Position numbers and translations under genes: made by a program. The notes below the pieces were generated by a model. It was not told the origin of the DNA, made no database searches, and saw nothing but the letters and a program-made list of their open reading frames with translations. DNA of 46,753 nucleotides from Chloroflexota bacterium (GTDB lineage: Bacteria > Chloroflexota > Anaerolineae > Aggregatilineales > Phototrophicaceae): NCBI GenBank assembly GCA_003695675.1, contig RFIA01000183.1, positions 1 to 46,753 of the forward strand, in the 5' to 3' direction. Within the stretch, counting starts at the first letter, position 1. Every line of letters begins with the position of its first letter. Positions 15,871 to 25,097 of the stretch are shown one piece after another.

Positions 15871-17113
15871 TCCACACCCCAATGCGCAGGAAATCAGTGG
15901 TGTGCTTGGTCGTGTCAACAATCTTGGCACAGCGACTGAGCGTTTATTCAGCCGTCTCTATCGCGGGTTGAGTCGTCGTTCGGAATTGCAGAACGAGATC
16001 GAAACAATCAAGAAAATCAACCGCCATCGTTTGATGCTCAAGAAAAAACTTGAGCAACGGGAAGAAGAAGTCGAACGACTCGGTAGTATTCTCGCTACGA
16101 TTAGCGAGGGCGTCATCATGCAGGATATGCAAGGGCGTATCGTGCTGATCAACAATGCCGCGCAAGAACTCATCGGTGGCAAGAAAAATATCTGGGATAC
16201 CGAAATCGGGCAGTTATTTCGCCAATATGCTGAGGTGCATACTGTCGAGTCCGAACTCACCCCACTCGGCGAACCGAATAAAATCGAGGTCAACAATCGC
16301 ATCATTGGTGCGCAAGTTGCCGCAATCGGCGACAGTCATGGCAAGCGTCTTGGCACGTTGATCGTTTTGCGAGATGTGACTCGTGAAGCCTTGACCGAAC
16401 GCCTCAAAGATCAATTTGTCACAGCGATTTCGCATGAGCTGCGGACGCCGATGACCGTCATCAAACATGTCAGCGAGTTGATAACCACGCAGCCGGGCGA
16501 CACCCCGCCCGACCGTCGCTTTCTTGAGATGTTGACGCGCAATGTCGAGGTGCTGGATCGTATGATTGTTGAGCTGCTCGACATTTCTGAAATGAGCGCG
16601 GGCAGTTTCACGATTGCATATAAAGAAGTCGATATTGAGGATTTTATCTGGAATGTTGTCAATGGCCTGACGCCGGAACTCAATGAGATGAATCTCGATG
16701 TGACGGTCATGACGCGCCAAACCAGCAACTTGCGTCTCATTGGAGATGAACAACGTCTACGATGGGCGCTCGGTCATTTGTTGCAAAATGCAATTCGCTA
16801 CACCGAAAAGGGCGGGCATATTATTGTCACGGCCAGCCCTACCGATGATGACCACGTTGCCATTCAGGTTGTTGATACTGGCGTTGGGATCAATCCACAA
16901 GACTTGCCCCATATTTTTGAGCGTTTCTATCGCGGTAAACCACGCACAAGCGAAGGGAAATTGCTCGACCCGCGCGGACTCGGGCAAGGGTTATTTGTCG
17001 CGCAATCTGTCGTTGAGGCTCACGGGGGGTACTTGACCGTCCACAGTGAAGAAGGGCAGGGCAGTTTGTTCGCGATGATATTGCCACAACGTCCGCCGGA
17101 TGCTCCCGAATAG
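15860..17113 (+). CDS. Soluble PAS sensor histidine kinase
   Basis: A cytoplasmic-looking kinase of about 417 residues with no membrane helix. A charged coiled-coil segment (about residues 40-80) leads into a PAS domain (about 80-175), a HisKA domain with canonical SHELRTP (His about 192) and an HATPase_c domain with LLQNAIRYT, DTGVGI, IFERFYRG and GLGQGL. All motifs for autophosphorylation look intact. The ATG at 15860 lies inside the end of the receiver gene and is the natural start; an upstream one would overlap more. The likely partner is the preceding receiver, and perhaps also the divergent paralogue. The glycogen cluster begins 124 bases downstream, so control of storage metabolism is conceivable but not shown. 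Confidence 0.9.
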   Translation: MANNPHPNAQEISGVLGRVNNLGTATERLFSRLYRGLSRRSELQNEIETIKKINRHRLMLKKKLEQREEEVERLGSILATISEGVIMQDMQGRIVLINNAAQELIGGKKNIWDTEIGQLFRQYAEVHTVESELTPLGEPNKIEVNNRIIGAQVAAIGDSHGKRLGTLIVLRDVTREALTERLKDQFVTAISHELRTPMTVIKHVSELITTQPGDTPPDRRFLEMLTRNVEVLDRMIVELLDISEMSAGSFTIAYKEVDIEDFIWNVVNGLTPELNEMNLDVTVMTRQTSNLRLIGDEQRLRWALGHLLQNAIRYTEKGGHIIVTASPTDDDHVAIQVVDTGVGINPQDLPHIFERFYRGKPRTSEGKLLDPRGLGQGLFVAQSVVEAHGGYLTVHSEEGQGSLFAMILPQRPPDAPE

Positions 17114-17157
17114 CGTTCATAATAAATACAACCAAATTGTCTTAAATAAGCAAGCGG

Positions 17158-17187
17158 TTGCTTGTTTGCCATACAACCCGTTACAAT
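17158..17187 (+). promoter_or_regulatory. Candidate promoter of the glycogen synthesis genes
   Basis: TTGCTT (17158-17163) and TACAAT (17182-17187) are separated by 18 bases. They lie about 50 bases before the GTG start of the branching enzyme. The -10 shares the octamer GTTACAAT with two other promoter regions of the window. Confidence 0.4.
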
Positions 17188-17236
17188 AGGCTGGCAACAC
17201 ATTCACTCTTGACAATTGTAACCGGGAGAAATATCT

Positions 17237-19048
17237 GTGAGTGCAATCGGTGCGTTTACATTTGTATTGCACAGCCATCTGCCCTATGCCCGTCTCGCCG
17301 GGCGTTGGCCACATGGCGAAGAATGGATTCACGAAGCTGCCAGCGAAACCTATATTCCATTGTTGCAAACACTGTACGATTTGAAAGAAGATGGCGTTGA
17401 GTTCAAATTAACGATTGGTATCACCCCTATTCTCGCAGAACAACTCGCCGACCCTGATGTTCTCGATCATTTTGACCAATATCTTGACGAAAAAATTGAA
17501 GCCGCAAAAAATGACATCATCTACTTTCAGGGTGAAAGCGCGGGTGAGGTTCAAGATGTTGAAGGCGAGGATGACTCGGCTGAGGATGTTTCCGATGATG
17601 CGGGTGTAGCGTCGGAAGCAGCAAAGCCCAAAACGATCAGGCAACTGCGCCCGCCCGACCCCCATGCGCAGTATCTCGCCGAATGGTATCGAGATTGGTA
17701 CGAGGGTATCAAGTATGCCTTCAACCATCGCTTCAAGCGCGACATCATTGGTGCATTTCGGCAATTGCAGGATGAAGGCTATATCGAAATCACGACCTCT
17801 GCCGCGACTCATGGTTATTTGCCGCTCTTAAGCCGTGACAGTTCCATCGTTGCGCAATTGAAAACTGGGATCGCGAGTTATAAACGGTTGTTTGGGCGTG
17901 CGCCAACCGGTATCTGGTTGCCGGAGTGTGCTTATCGCCCGGCATATATCACGGAAGATGGCGTTAAACGACCGGGCATCGAAACATTCCTTGCGCAAGA
18001 AGGAATCAAAGTTTTCTTCAGCGAAACACACACGATTACCGGTGGGCAACCGGTGGGTGTCGCGGCGGGGGAGGTCATCGGCCCGTATGGTGAAATCAAG
18101 CGCCGTTATCTCATCCCGGCTTCGACAACGACGCCAGAACGCCCGGCGACGACGTACAAAGCCTATTATGTCAGCGATACGATTGCAGGGCCGACTGCTG
18201 AACAACATTCCGATGTTGCCGTCATTGGGCGCAATAATCGTACCGGTATGCAGGTGTGGAGTGCCGAATGGGGGTATCCGGGTGATTTTGATTATCGCGA
18301 ATTTCATCGCAAGGCGCCGACGAGCGGTTTGCAATATTGGCGTGTGACGGCGACAAAGTCCGACTTGGCGGACAAAGATTATTATCATCCCGATTGGGCT
18401 GCTTATAAAGTTGAACAACATGCCGAACACTTCGCCCATCTCGTTGGCGATTTATTGCGTAAGCAATATCAGGCGACGAATGGAGAATTCAATCTGATCG
18501 CTTCAAATTATGATACCGAGTTGTTTGGGCATTGGTGGTTTGAAGGCGTGGTGTGGATTGGCAAAGTGTTGCGGCATCTTGCCAATGATCCCGATATTGA
18601 ATTGACGACGGCATCCAAATACATTGCTGAACACCCCCCCCAAGAAGTGCTCAGCATTCCGGAAAGTTCGTGGGGTGCCGGGGGTGGTCATTTTACGTGG
18701 GATAATCCTGAAACACATTGGATGTGGCAACCTATTCATGAGGCTGAAGCGCGTATGGAAGCGCTTGTGGCCAAATTCCCGACACCAACAGCAGATGAAC
18801 GGGCCGTTCTCAATCAGGCAGCGCGAGAATTGTTGTTGCTGCAAAGTTCGGACTGGCCATTTCTCGTCACGACCGGGCAAGCACGCAATTATGCGATTCA
18901 ACGCTTTAGCCAGCATGTTGAGCGTTTTGTCAATCTCGTGGAGAGTTTAGAACGGGGCAGTCCCGACCGCGCCCTTGCGGAAGAATACTGGGAGTTAGAT
19001 AAAATCTTTCCAGACATCGACTATCGCTGGTTTGCCCCAACAACATAA
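17237..19048 (+). CDS. GH57 family 1,4-alpha-glucan branching enzyme
   Basis: A glycoside hydrolase family 57 enzyme of the glycogen-branching type, which cuts alpha-1,4 chains and rejoins them through alpha-1,6 bonds. Diagnostic motifs are HSHLPY at residues 12-17, WLPECAYRP with the nucleophile Glu at about 230, and NYDTELFGHWW with the acid/base Asp at about 426. The C-terminal helical region, with SDWPFL and a final DIDYRWF, is typical of this subfamily. At 603 residues it is longer than usual because of a roughly 40-residue acidic insert near residues 98-135. Start is GTG with GGGAGA six bases upstream. It is the first gene of branching enzyme-glgA-glgC and replaces the usual GH13 GlgB. 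Amylopullulanase activity is a less likely alternative. Confidence 0.9.
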   Translation: MSAIGAFTFVLHSHLPYARLAGRWPHGEEWIHEAASETYIPLLQTLYDLKEDGVEFKLTIGITPILAEQLADPDVLDHFDQYLDEKIEAAKNDIIYFQGESAGEVQDVEGEDDSAEDVSDDAGVASEAAKPKTIRQLRPPDPHAQYLAEWYRDWYEGIKYAFNHRFKRDIIGAFRQLQDEGYIEITTSAATHGYLPLLSRDSSIVAQLKTGIASYKRLFGRAPTGIWLPECAYRPAYITEDGVKRPGIETFLAQEGIKVFFSETHTITGGQPVGVAAGEVIGPYGEIKRRYLIPASTTTPERPATTYKAYYVSDTIAGPTAEQHSDVAVIGRNNRTGMQVWSAEWGYPGDFDYREFHRKAPTSGLQYWRVTATKSDLADKDYYHPDWAAYKVEQHAEHFAHLVGDLLRKQYQATNGEFNLIASNYDTELFGHWWFEGVVWIGKVLRHLANDPDIELTTASKYIAEHPPQEVLSIPESSWGAGGGHFTWDNPETHWMWQPIHEAEARMEALVAKFPTPTADERAVLNQAARELLLLQSSDWPFLVTTGQARNYAIQRFSQHVERFVNLVESLERGSPDRALAEEYWELDKIFPDIDYRWFAPTT

Positions 19049-19102
19049 TGGCTTCTTGCATCTTCACATATTTAATCAGTCCTGTCGGGAGATTTGACCG
19101 AG

Positions 19103-20569
19103 ATGCACATTTTATTCGCTGCTGCTGAAGCGATTCCCTATGCAAAACGTGGCGGACTGGCAGATGTTGTCGGGTCGTTACCGTATGCGCTGCGGCGTCT
19201 TGATGTCGATGCACGTATCATGATGCCTTTATATGGTTTCATTGATCGTGACCGGTACAACATCACGCACGAGATGACATTTCAATTGCCGCGTCCAACG
19301 GGTACGGCTGATGTTGAGATTTGGAAACTGGTTGCTGATGAGATGCCGATTTACTTCATCAAAAGTTGGCCGTTCTTCGGCGATGAATTTGATGTCTACA
19401 CCGAGTGGAAGTGGGATGTACCGCGTTTTATTTTTTTCAATCAAGCGGTCATGGCAGCTTGTGAACAACTCAAGCAAGCCGAAGCGTGGTTTCCCGATGT
19501 GATTCATGTCAACGATTGGCACACTGGCCTGATCCCATTTTTCCTCGATGAGAGTCGCCATGATGCGGCTTGGTCTCGGGTGGCGTCTGTGTTGTCGATT
19601 CACAATATCGCGCATCAAGGTGAGCATGTCGGCGGTTGGTTATGGGAACTCGGTATTCCGGGACGGCATCATCCTGATCTTGTGTATCAAGGTTTGACGG
19701 ATAACATGCTGGCGATAGCGATTGCTTACAGCGATATGGTGAGTACGGTCAGCCCGCGTTATGCGATAGAGATTCAATACCCGTATATGGGATATGGTCT
19801 TGATGGGTTGATAAAAACACGCAGCGATGATTTGTATGGCATTTTGAACGGTCTTGATGTTGACCGCTTCAACCCCGAAACAGACCCGGTGATTGAGTCG
19901 CGCTTCAATGCCGAAAACTTTCGCGAAAAGCGCCCACCGAACAAGCATAAACTTCAAGAAAGCGTCGGTTTGCCGGTTCGTGACGAAACCTTTGTCATCG
20001 GGATTGTGACACGTATCGAATGGCAAAAGGGGCTTGACCTCGTGCGTGATGGCATCCGGCCATTTTTGACGGAGGCCGATACGCAGTTTATCCTACTCGG
20101 TTCGGGCGATCCTGACCTGAGCGCGGATATGGCGAAATTAGTCAGCGATTTTGAATTTAAGTCGCGGGCTATCTTTGGTTATGATGCTGCGCTTGCCCAA
20201 CGTATCTACGCGGGGTGCGACATTTTTCTCATGCCGAGTCATTTTGAGCCATGCGGTATCGGTCAAATGATCGCGATGCGTTATGGGGCGCTGCCGTTGG
20301 TACGCGAAACCGGTGGTCTGGCGGATACGGTTGTGAATTATGATAATGGCCCGGCTGATGTCGGCACCGGGTTTGTCTTTAGTTGGGAAGAGCCACAAGC
20401 GCTTTTGAATACCGTGCGTTGGGCTTATCAAACATTTCGCAATCGCCAAGACGCATGGCAACGCATGCAACAACGCGCGATGCAAATGGATTTTAGTTGG
20501 GACAAGAGCGCCCGCGCATATATAACGCTCTATGAGAAAGCAATCAAGAAACGGAGAGAAACAGCATGA
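19103..20569 (+). CDS. glgA: Glycogen synthase (ADP-glucose, GT5)
   Basis: Adds glucose from ADP-glucose to growing alpha-1,4 glucan chains. It has the two-lobed GT5 pattern: [21 protein letters not shown] at the N-terminus with the K-x-G-G-L nucleotide-binding loop (Lys followed by Arg, not the common Thr), HVNDWHTG near 135, and in the C-terminal lobe [12 protein letters not shown], then [18 protein letters not shown] and ETGGLADTV. About 488 residues is the normal length. I prefer the ATG at 19103 ([10 protein letters not shown]) because family members begin just before this strand and GGGAGA lies 10 bases upstream; a TTG at 19094 is too close to that site. Its stop overlaps the glgC start, so the two are translationally coupled. 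Confidence 0.95.
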   Translation: MHILFAAAEAIPYAKRGGLADVVGSLPYALRRLDVDARIMMPLYGFIDRDRYNITHEMTFQLPRPTGTADVEIWKLVADEMPIYFIKSWPFFGDEFDVYTEWKWDVPRFIFFNQAVMAACEQLKQAEAWFPDVIHVNDWHTGLIPFFLDESRHDAAWSRVASVLSIHNIAHQGEHVGGWLWELGIPGRHHPDLVYQGLTDNMLAIAIAYSDMVSTVSPRYAIEIQYPYMGYGLDGLIKTRSDDLYGILNGLDVDRFNPETDPVIESRFNAENFREKRPPNKHKLQESVGLPVRDETFVIGIVTRIEWQKGLDLVRDGIRPFLTEADTQFILLGSGDPDLSADMAKLVSDFEFKSRAIFGYDAALAQRIYAGCDIFLMPSHFEPCGIGQMIAMRYGALPLVRETGGLADTVVNYDNGPADVGTGFVFSWEEPQALLNTVRWAYQTFRNRQDAWQRMQQRAMQMDFSWDKSARAYITLYEKAIKKRRETA

Positions 20570-21828
20570 GAGTTAAAGCTGTCATCCTTGCAGGTGGTGA
20601 AGGGACGCGGTTGCGCACGTTGACGGCAAAACGCGCCAAACCCGCTGTCCCGTTTGCGGGTAAGTATCGTATTATTGATTTCGTGCTCAGCAATTGTGTC
20701 AATTCCAACATTGTCGATGTGCTCGTGCTCACGCAATACCGGCCACACAGCCTCAACGAACATATTCAGCGCGGTCGCCCGTGGGATCTCGACCGCTCGT
20801 TTTCTGGCGGTGTGCAATTGTTGCAACCGTATAAAGGCCGTTTCGATACCGATTGGTACGCGGGAACGGCGGATGCAGTCACACAGAATTTGAACTTTGT
20901 GCGACGGGGGCGCCCCGAATATGTTTTGATTCTGTCGGGGGATCATATCTACGAAATGGATTACGATCTACTGATTCAATATCATCGTGATAAACGGGCC
21001 GACGCAACCTTATGTACAATCCGGGTTCCTATGGATGATGCCAGTCGTTATGGTATTGTCGATGTGGATAATGACTTCAAAGTTAAAGATTTTATTGAAA
21101 AGCCGTCCGATCCTCCCGGCAATCTTGCCAATATGGGTGTTTATGTTTTCAACTACAATGCGCTGGAAGATGCCCTGCATTATGACCAACAGTTGGAAAC
21201 ATCTAGCCACGACTTCGGCAAAGATATTCTACCGCGCATGATTGAAGACAATCTCAATGTTTATGCTTATCCGTATGGCGGTTACTGGGTGGATGTTGGC
21301 ACAGTCGAAGCCTATTGGGAAGCACACATGGATTTGTTGGCGTCACCGCCATCGCTTAATCTGAATGATCGAACGTGGATTATTCATACGCGCAGTGAGG
21401 AACGCCCTCCCGTACACATTCATCGGGGCGCGACCGTGCGCGACAGTTTAATCACAGATGGTTCAGTTATTGCTAAGGGCGCACTGGTCGAGCGCTCGAT
21501 ATTGTCCCCGGGTGTTTATGTCGGCCCTAACGCGGTTGTGCGCGAGTCGATTATCCTGAATGATGTTTATGTTGAGAATCAAGCCGTTGTCGAGCGCTCA
21601 ATTATCGATAAAATTGTCGTCGTCGGGCATGGCGCTCATGTTGGCGCAATGACCGAAATGGGCGATCTAAAAATCACCTGTATTGGAAAAAACGCCCACA
21701 TCCCCGCAGGGTATACTATCGGCGCGGGCGCGATATTGGGTACAGACCTGCGTCCAGAAGCTTTCGAGTCGTTCAACAACAAGACAATTCCCGCCGAAAC
21801 CCAACTCGGTTATGTCAGGAAGAAATAG
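20566..21828 (+). CDS. glgC: Glucose-1-phosphate adenylyltransferase (ADP-glucose pyrophosphorylase)
   Basis: Makes ADP-glucose from glucose-1-phosphate and ATP, the committed step of bacterial glycogen synthesis. The N-terminal nucleotidyltransferase domain shows [22 protein letters not shown] and WYAGTADAV, then [11 protein letters not shown] and a FIEKP motif. The C-terminal third is a left-handed beta-helix (many short V/I/L hexad repeats such as [10 protein letters not shown]), as expected for the allosteric domain. Length (420) is normal. GGAGAG precedes the ATG, which overlaps the glgA stop by four bases. A hairpin terminator follows about 75 bases after the stop, so the synthesis operon likely ends here. 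Confidence 0.96.
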   Translation: MRVKAVILAGGEGTRLRTLTAKRAKPAVPFAGKYRIIDFVLSNCVNSNIVDVLVLTQYRPHSLNEHIQRGRPWDLDRSFSGGVQLLQPYKGRFDTDWYAGTADAVTQNLNFVRRGRPEYVLILSGDHIYEMDYDLLIQYHRDKRADATLCTIRVPMDDASRYGIVDVDNDFKVKDFIEKPSDPPGNLANMGVYVFNYNALEDALHYDQQLETSSHDFGKDILPRMIEDNLNVYAYPYGGYWVDVGTVEAYWEAHMDLLASPPSLNLNDRTWIIHTRSEERPPVHIHRGATVRDSLITDGSVIAKGALVERSILSPGVYVGPNAVVRESIILNDVYVENQAVVERSIIDKIVVVGHGAHVGAMTEMGDLKITCIGKNAHIPAGYTIGAGAILGTDLRPEAFESFNNKTIPAETQLGYVRKK

Positions 21829-21851
21829 CCATACGCCATTTTGCAAACACT

Positions 21852-21892
21852 AACTACTCAGGTTGCGAACGGAAAAACAATGTTGAGTAGTT
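21852..21892. repeat. Inverted repeat downstream of glgC
   Basis: AACTACTCA (21852-21860) and TGAGTAGTT (21884-21892) are exact reverse complements 23 bases apart. They lie just before the terminator hairpin and could add to termination or 3'-end stability. Confidence 0.45.
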
Positions 21893-21902
21893 CCTGCAAA
21901 TG

Positions 21903-21932
21903 AAAATCCCGGTCGCGAAACCGGGATTTTTT
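21903..21932. terminator. Bidirectional intrinsic terminator between glgC and the CBM48 gene
   Basis: AAAATCCCGGT and ACCGGGATTTT form a perfect 11 bp stem around the six-base loop CGCGAA, followed by further T residues. The A-tract on the left arm gives a T-tract on the opposite strand, so it can stop transcription of both convergent genes. Confidence 0.85.
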
Positions 21933-21939
21933 AACGAGT

Positions 21940-22254
21940 TCAATCGACAACGATGACCGAATTGTCTCCCATGAAGGGATTAGGAACATATTTGTCGGCT
22001 TGCCAATCATTATGCCATTCTGAATGATTGACCAGATAGCGGAATTGATATTCGCGCCCACGTTCAAGTTCAAGCGTCACCGAAAATCGTCCATCTTCTA
22101 GCTTGGTCATGGGGGTTTCTGTCTCACTCCATCCGTTGAAGTCCCCAACTAAATTGACCGTTTCGGCCAGTACCGATGTTTTTGACAATTGACTTGGAAA
22201 GTAGAAGGTCACTTTGCACGTTGGTTCATCTTCAGAACATGCCTTTTCAAACAT
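21940..22254 (-). CDS. Stand-alone CBM48 (glycogen-binding / isoamylase N-terminal) domain protein
   Basis: A 104-residue protein made almost only of an early-set Ig fold of the CBM48/AMPK glycogen-binding type. The pattern is visible as KVTFYFPS, then VNLVGDFNGWSE, MTKLEDGRFSVTLELERG, YQFRYLVN and a final NPFMGDNSVIVV. No catalytic domain follows. The start at 22254 is supported by GGGAG nine bases upstream; a GTG at 22272 is the alternative. It faces glgC and sits next to glgP, so a role in attaching proteins to glycogen or sensing it is a reasonable inference. It could also be a metabolic adaptor like the beta subunit of AMPK. An N-terminal cysteine-bearing stretch is not explained. Confidence 0.82.
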   Translation of the reverse strand: MFEKACSEDEPTCKVTFYFPSQLSKTSVLAETVNLVGDFNGWSETETPMTKLEDGRFSVTLELERGREYQFRYLVNHSEWHNDWQADKYVPNPFMGDNSVIVVD

Positions 22255-22409
22255 ACAGGTTGACTCCCGCACATGATATAGAGTTTATCGTGTTCGCCCG
22301 AAGCATCCTCACGGTTTATATATTCTAGCATATTCATTGCGGAGCGATAGTCGGAGGCTGCGTCGTTTCATATAAAATATGTCCGAATGGTTGTAGTCAA
22401 TCAACGGGC

Positions 22410-22437
22410 TTGCCATTATGTGAATTCGGGTTATGCT
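22410..22437 (+). promoter_or_regulatory. Candidate promoter of glgP
   Basis: TTGCCA (22410-22415) and TATGCT (22432-22437) are separated by 16 bases and end 40 bases before the glgP start. Both hexamers are one or two changes from consensus. Confidence 0.4.
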
Positions 22438-22477
22438 ACTCTGTTGAATATCAAGAAAACAATTTTCAGGAGAACCG

Positions 22478-25048
22478 ATGGTTAAACCTGTTGCAACAAT
22501 TAACGTGGTACCCAACCTGCCCGACCCGTTAAAACGGCTGCAAGAATTGGCCTACAATTTGCGTTGGGCATGGGATCATGAAACGCTTGCTCTGTTCCGA
22601 CGATTGGATCCCGACTTGTGGGAAACGACTGGCCGTAATCCGGTATGGATGCTCGGCCTCATCAGTCAAGAACGGCTTGAATTTGTCGCCGAAGACACGG
22701 CTTTTCTGGCGCATCTGAATCGTGTGCTGGCTGAATTTGATGATTACATGACATCCACCGACACATGGTTTCGCCAACGATACGGGCACGAAGATCGTCC
22801 GACGATTGCCTATTTTTCGATGGAATTTGGTCTTACAGAGTGCCTGCAAAATTATTCGGGCGGTCTCGGTGTTTTGAGCGGCGACCATCTCAAAAGTGCT
22901 AGCGATCTCGATATTCCTCTTGTTGGTGTCGGCTTGCTGTATCAAGAAGGGTATTTTCAACAATATCTCAATGCCGATGGCTACCAGCAAGAAAATTATC
23001 CGATCAACGATTATGCAAATTTACCGGTAACCTTGCAACGTGGGGATGACGGGCATCCGATTCAAATTAGCGTTTCAATTGCCGGGCATCCACTTTACGC
23101 ACAAATTTGGAAAGTTCAGGTTGGGCGTATTCCGTTGTATTTGTTGGACACGAATATCCCTGAAAATGAAAAGCTCGAAGACCGCAATTTAACGGATCGC
23201 TTGTATGGTGGCGACCGGCGGACTCGTATCCGGCAAGAGATTTTGATGGGTATTGGCGGTATTCGTGCGCTTGAAGCGCTTGGGCTGCGACCGGCTGTCT
23301 GCCACATGAACGAAGGGCACTCGGCTTTTCTTGCGCTCGAACGCATCCGTCAATTGATGACGGAGCGTCATCTGTCGTTCAGTCAAGCCAAAGAGATTAC
23401 AACGGCTAGCAACATCTTCACGACGCATACGCCTGTTCCGGCGGGGCTTGAGCGTTTCGACTTCGATCTGATTGACGAACATTTCAGCGATCTTTATCCC
23501 AAACTTGGCTTGACACGAGAAGAATTTCTCAATCTTGGGCGCGAGCGATTGGGGCATGACGAATTGTTCTCGATGGCCGTGCTTGCCCTCAAATTGTCGA
23601 GTGCCGCCAACGGAGTCGCAAAGTTGCACGGCATTGTTTCGCGCAATATGTGGCAATGGGTCTATCCGCATGTGCCGGAACCCGAAATCCCAATCGAGAG
23701 TATCACCAATGGGATTCATGTGCAAACATGGATTAGCCGCGAGATGGGCACCTTGCTCGACCGCTATCTTGACCCGTCGTGGCGACAAGGTGAAGACAAC
23801 CCCGAAGTGTGGGAAAATATTGACAGCATCCCAGACACCGAATTGTGGCGTTCGCATGAGCGTCGCCGCGAACGTCTCGTCGCTTTCACCCGGCAGCGTT
23901 TGAGCCGTCAATTGATCGGTCGTGGCGCGTCACGTAGCGAAATTGAAGCGGCTGCTGAAGTGCTTGACCCGGATGCCCTGACGATTGGATTCGCCCGCCG
24001 TTTCGCCACCTATAAACGGGCGACGTTGCTCTTCCGCGATATTGAGCGTCTGAAGGCCATCGTCAATAATCCCGACCGACCGGTGCAATTTATCTTCGCA
24101 GGCAAGGCGCATCCGCATGATACAGCCGGAAAAGAATTGATTCGCGATATTGTCCGCTTCAGCCGAATGCCAGATTTCCGTCACTCGATTGTCTTCATCG
24201 AAAATTATGATATGAATGTCGCCCGCTATCTTGTACAAGGAGTCGATGTGTGGCTCAACAATCCGCGTCGTCCGAAAGAAGCCAGCGGCACAAGCGGAAT
24301 GAAAGTCATCTATAACGGGGGTCTCAATTGCAGCATTCTCGATGGTTGGTGGGCCGAAGCCTACAACCCATTGGTTGGCTGGTCAATCGGGAATGGCGAA
24401 GAATACCCCGAACATGAAGCCGAACAACAAGACGACATCGAAAGTCGTGCGCTCTATAATCTGCTTGAACAAGACATTGTGCCGCTCTTTTATGAGCGTG
24501 GGCGTGATAATGTGCCGCACGAGTGGCTCGACCGCGTGAAAAATTCTATGCGCACACTCAGCCCGGTGTTCAATACCCGTCGCATGGTGCGCCAATACAC
24601 CGAGAAATATTACATGCCGGGATACGAACGTTCGCAACGTATCACCGATGTAGACTTGAGGAACGGACGTGATTATGCGGCGTGGCGTAGCAATCTTGAG
24701 GCGGAGTGGTCGGGCGTTGAGGTGCTCAAGGTCGATGTTGGCGAACATCAAATCGCTGTTGGCAGCGAGGTCGAAGTTCGCGCAGAAGTCAAACTTGGGA
24801 AGTTGACGCCCGATGATGTTCGTGTTGAATTGTATTACGGTCAACTCGGTACGGATGGCACGATTGAAGCCGGCGCTTTAGCCCAAGAAATGCAATTACA
24901 GGGCGCAAATGATGATACGGGTACTTATATTTACACCGGTTGTTTCACCGATCACACCACCGGTGGGCGCGGGCTTTCGGTGCGCGTGCTGCCCGACCAC
25001 GAATTTTTACCCAATCCGTTCCAACTCGGTTTGATCACGTGGGCATAA
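22478..25048 (+). CDS. glgP: Alpha-glucan phosphorylase (GT35, DUF3417-containing type)
   Basis: Releases glucose-1-phosphate from glycogen using phosphate and pyridoxal phosphate. It belongs to the shorter bacterial/archaeal type that begins with a DUF3417 segment (PLKRLQELAYNLRWAWD near residues 16-32). Other family marks are AYFSMEFGLTECLQNYSGGLGVL near 108-130, MNEGHSAF near 277, FTTHTPVPAG near 314 and, for the cofactor, EASGTSGMKV near 605 with the PLP-binding lysine. At 856 residues the length is normal. AGGAGA six bases before the ATG fixes the start. It has its own promoter and is separated from the synthesis genes by the convergent CBM48 gene, so synthesis and breakdown may be controlled apart. 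Confidence 0.95.
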   Translation: MVKPVATINVVPNLPDPLKRLQELAYNLRWAWDHETLALFRRLDPDLWETTGRNPVWMLGLISQERLEFVAEDTAFLAHLNRVLAEFDDYMTSTDTWFRQRYGHEDRPTIAYFSMEFGLTECLQNYSGGLGVLSGDHLKSASDLDIPLVGVGLLYQEGYFQQYLNADGYQQENYPINDYANLPVTLQRGDDGHPIQISVSIAGHPLYAQIWKVQVGRIPLYLLDTNIPENEKLEDRNLTDRLYGGDRRTRIRQEILMGIGGIRALEALGLRPAVCHMNEGHSAFLALERIRQLMTERHLSFSQAKEITTASNIFTTHTPVPAGLERFDFDLIDEHFSDLYPKLGLTREEFLNLGRERLGHDELFSMAVLALKLSSAANGVAKLHGIVSRNMWQWVYPHVPEPEIPIESITNGIHVQTWISREMGTLLDRYLDPSWRQGEDNPEVWENIDSIPDTELWRSHERRRERLVAFTRQRLSRQLIGRGASRSEIEAAAEVLDPDALTIGFARRFATYKRATLLFRDIERLKAIVNNPDRPVQFIFAGKAHPHDTAGKELIRDIVRFSRMPDFRHSIVFIENYDMNVARYLVQGVDVWLNNPRRPKEASGTSGMKVIYNGGLNCSILDGWWAEAYNPLVGWSIGNGEEYPEHEAEQQDDIESRALYNLLEQDIVPLFYERGRDNVPHEWLDRVKNSMRTLSPVFNTRRMVRQYTEKYYMPGYERSQRITDVDLRNGRDYAAWRSNLEAEWSGVEVLKVDVGEHQIAVGSEVEVRAEVKLGKLTPDDVRVELYYGQLGTDGTIEAGALAQEMQLQGANDDTGTYIYTGCFTDHTTGGRGLSVRVLPDHEFLPNPFQLGLITWA

Positions 25049-25072
25049 AGGGCACAGATATAGATGTGTCCA

Positions 25073-25088
25073 GAGCGAATATTCGCTC
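25073..25088. terminator. Perfect 16 bp palindrome between convergent genes
   Basis: GAGCGAAT is followed directly by its reverse complement ATTCGCTC, between the stops of glgP and the exporter permease. There is no clear T-run, so it is a weak or factor-assisted terminator candidate, or a protein-binding site. Confidence 0.4.
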
Positions 25089-25097
25089 CGGGTGATT

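Noticed and set aside
23189-23911. Long open frame antisense to glgP (240 codons)
   Set aside because: It is opposite a conserved enzyme core and has no domain signal.
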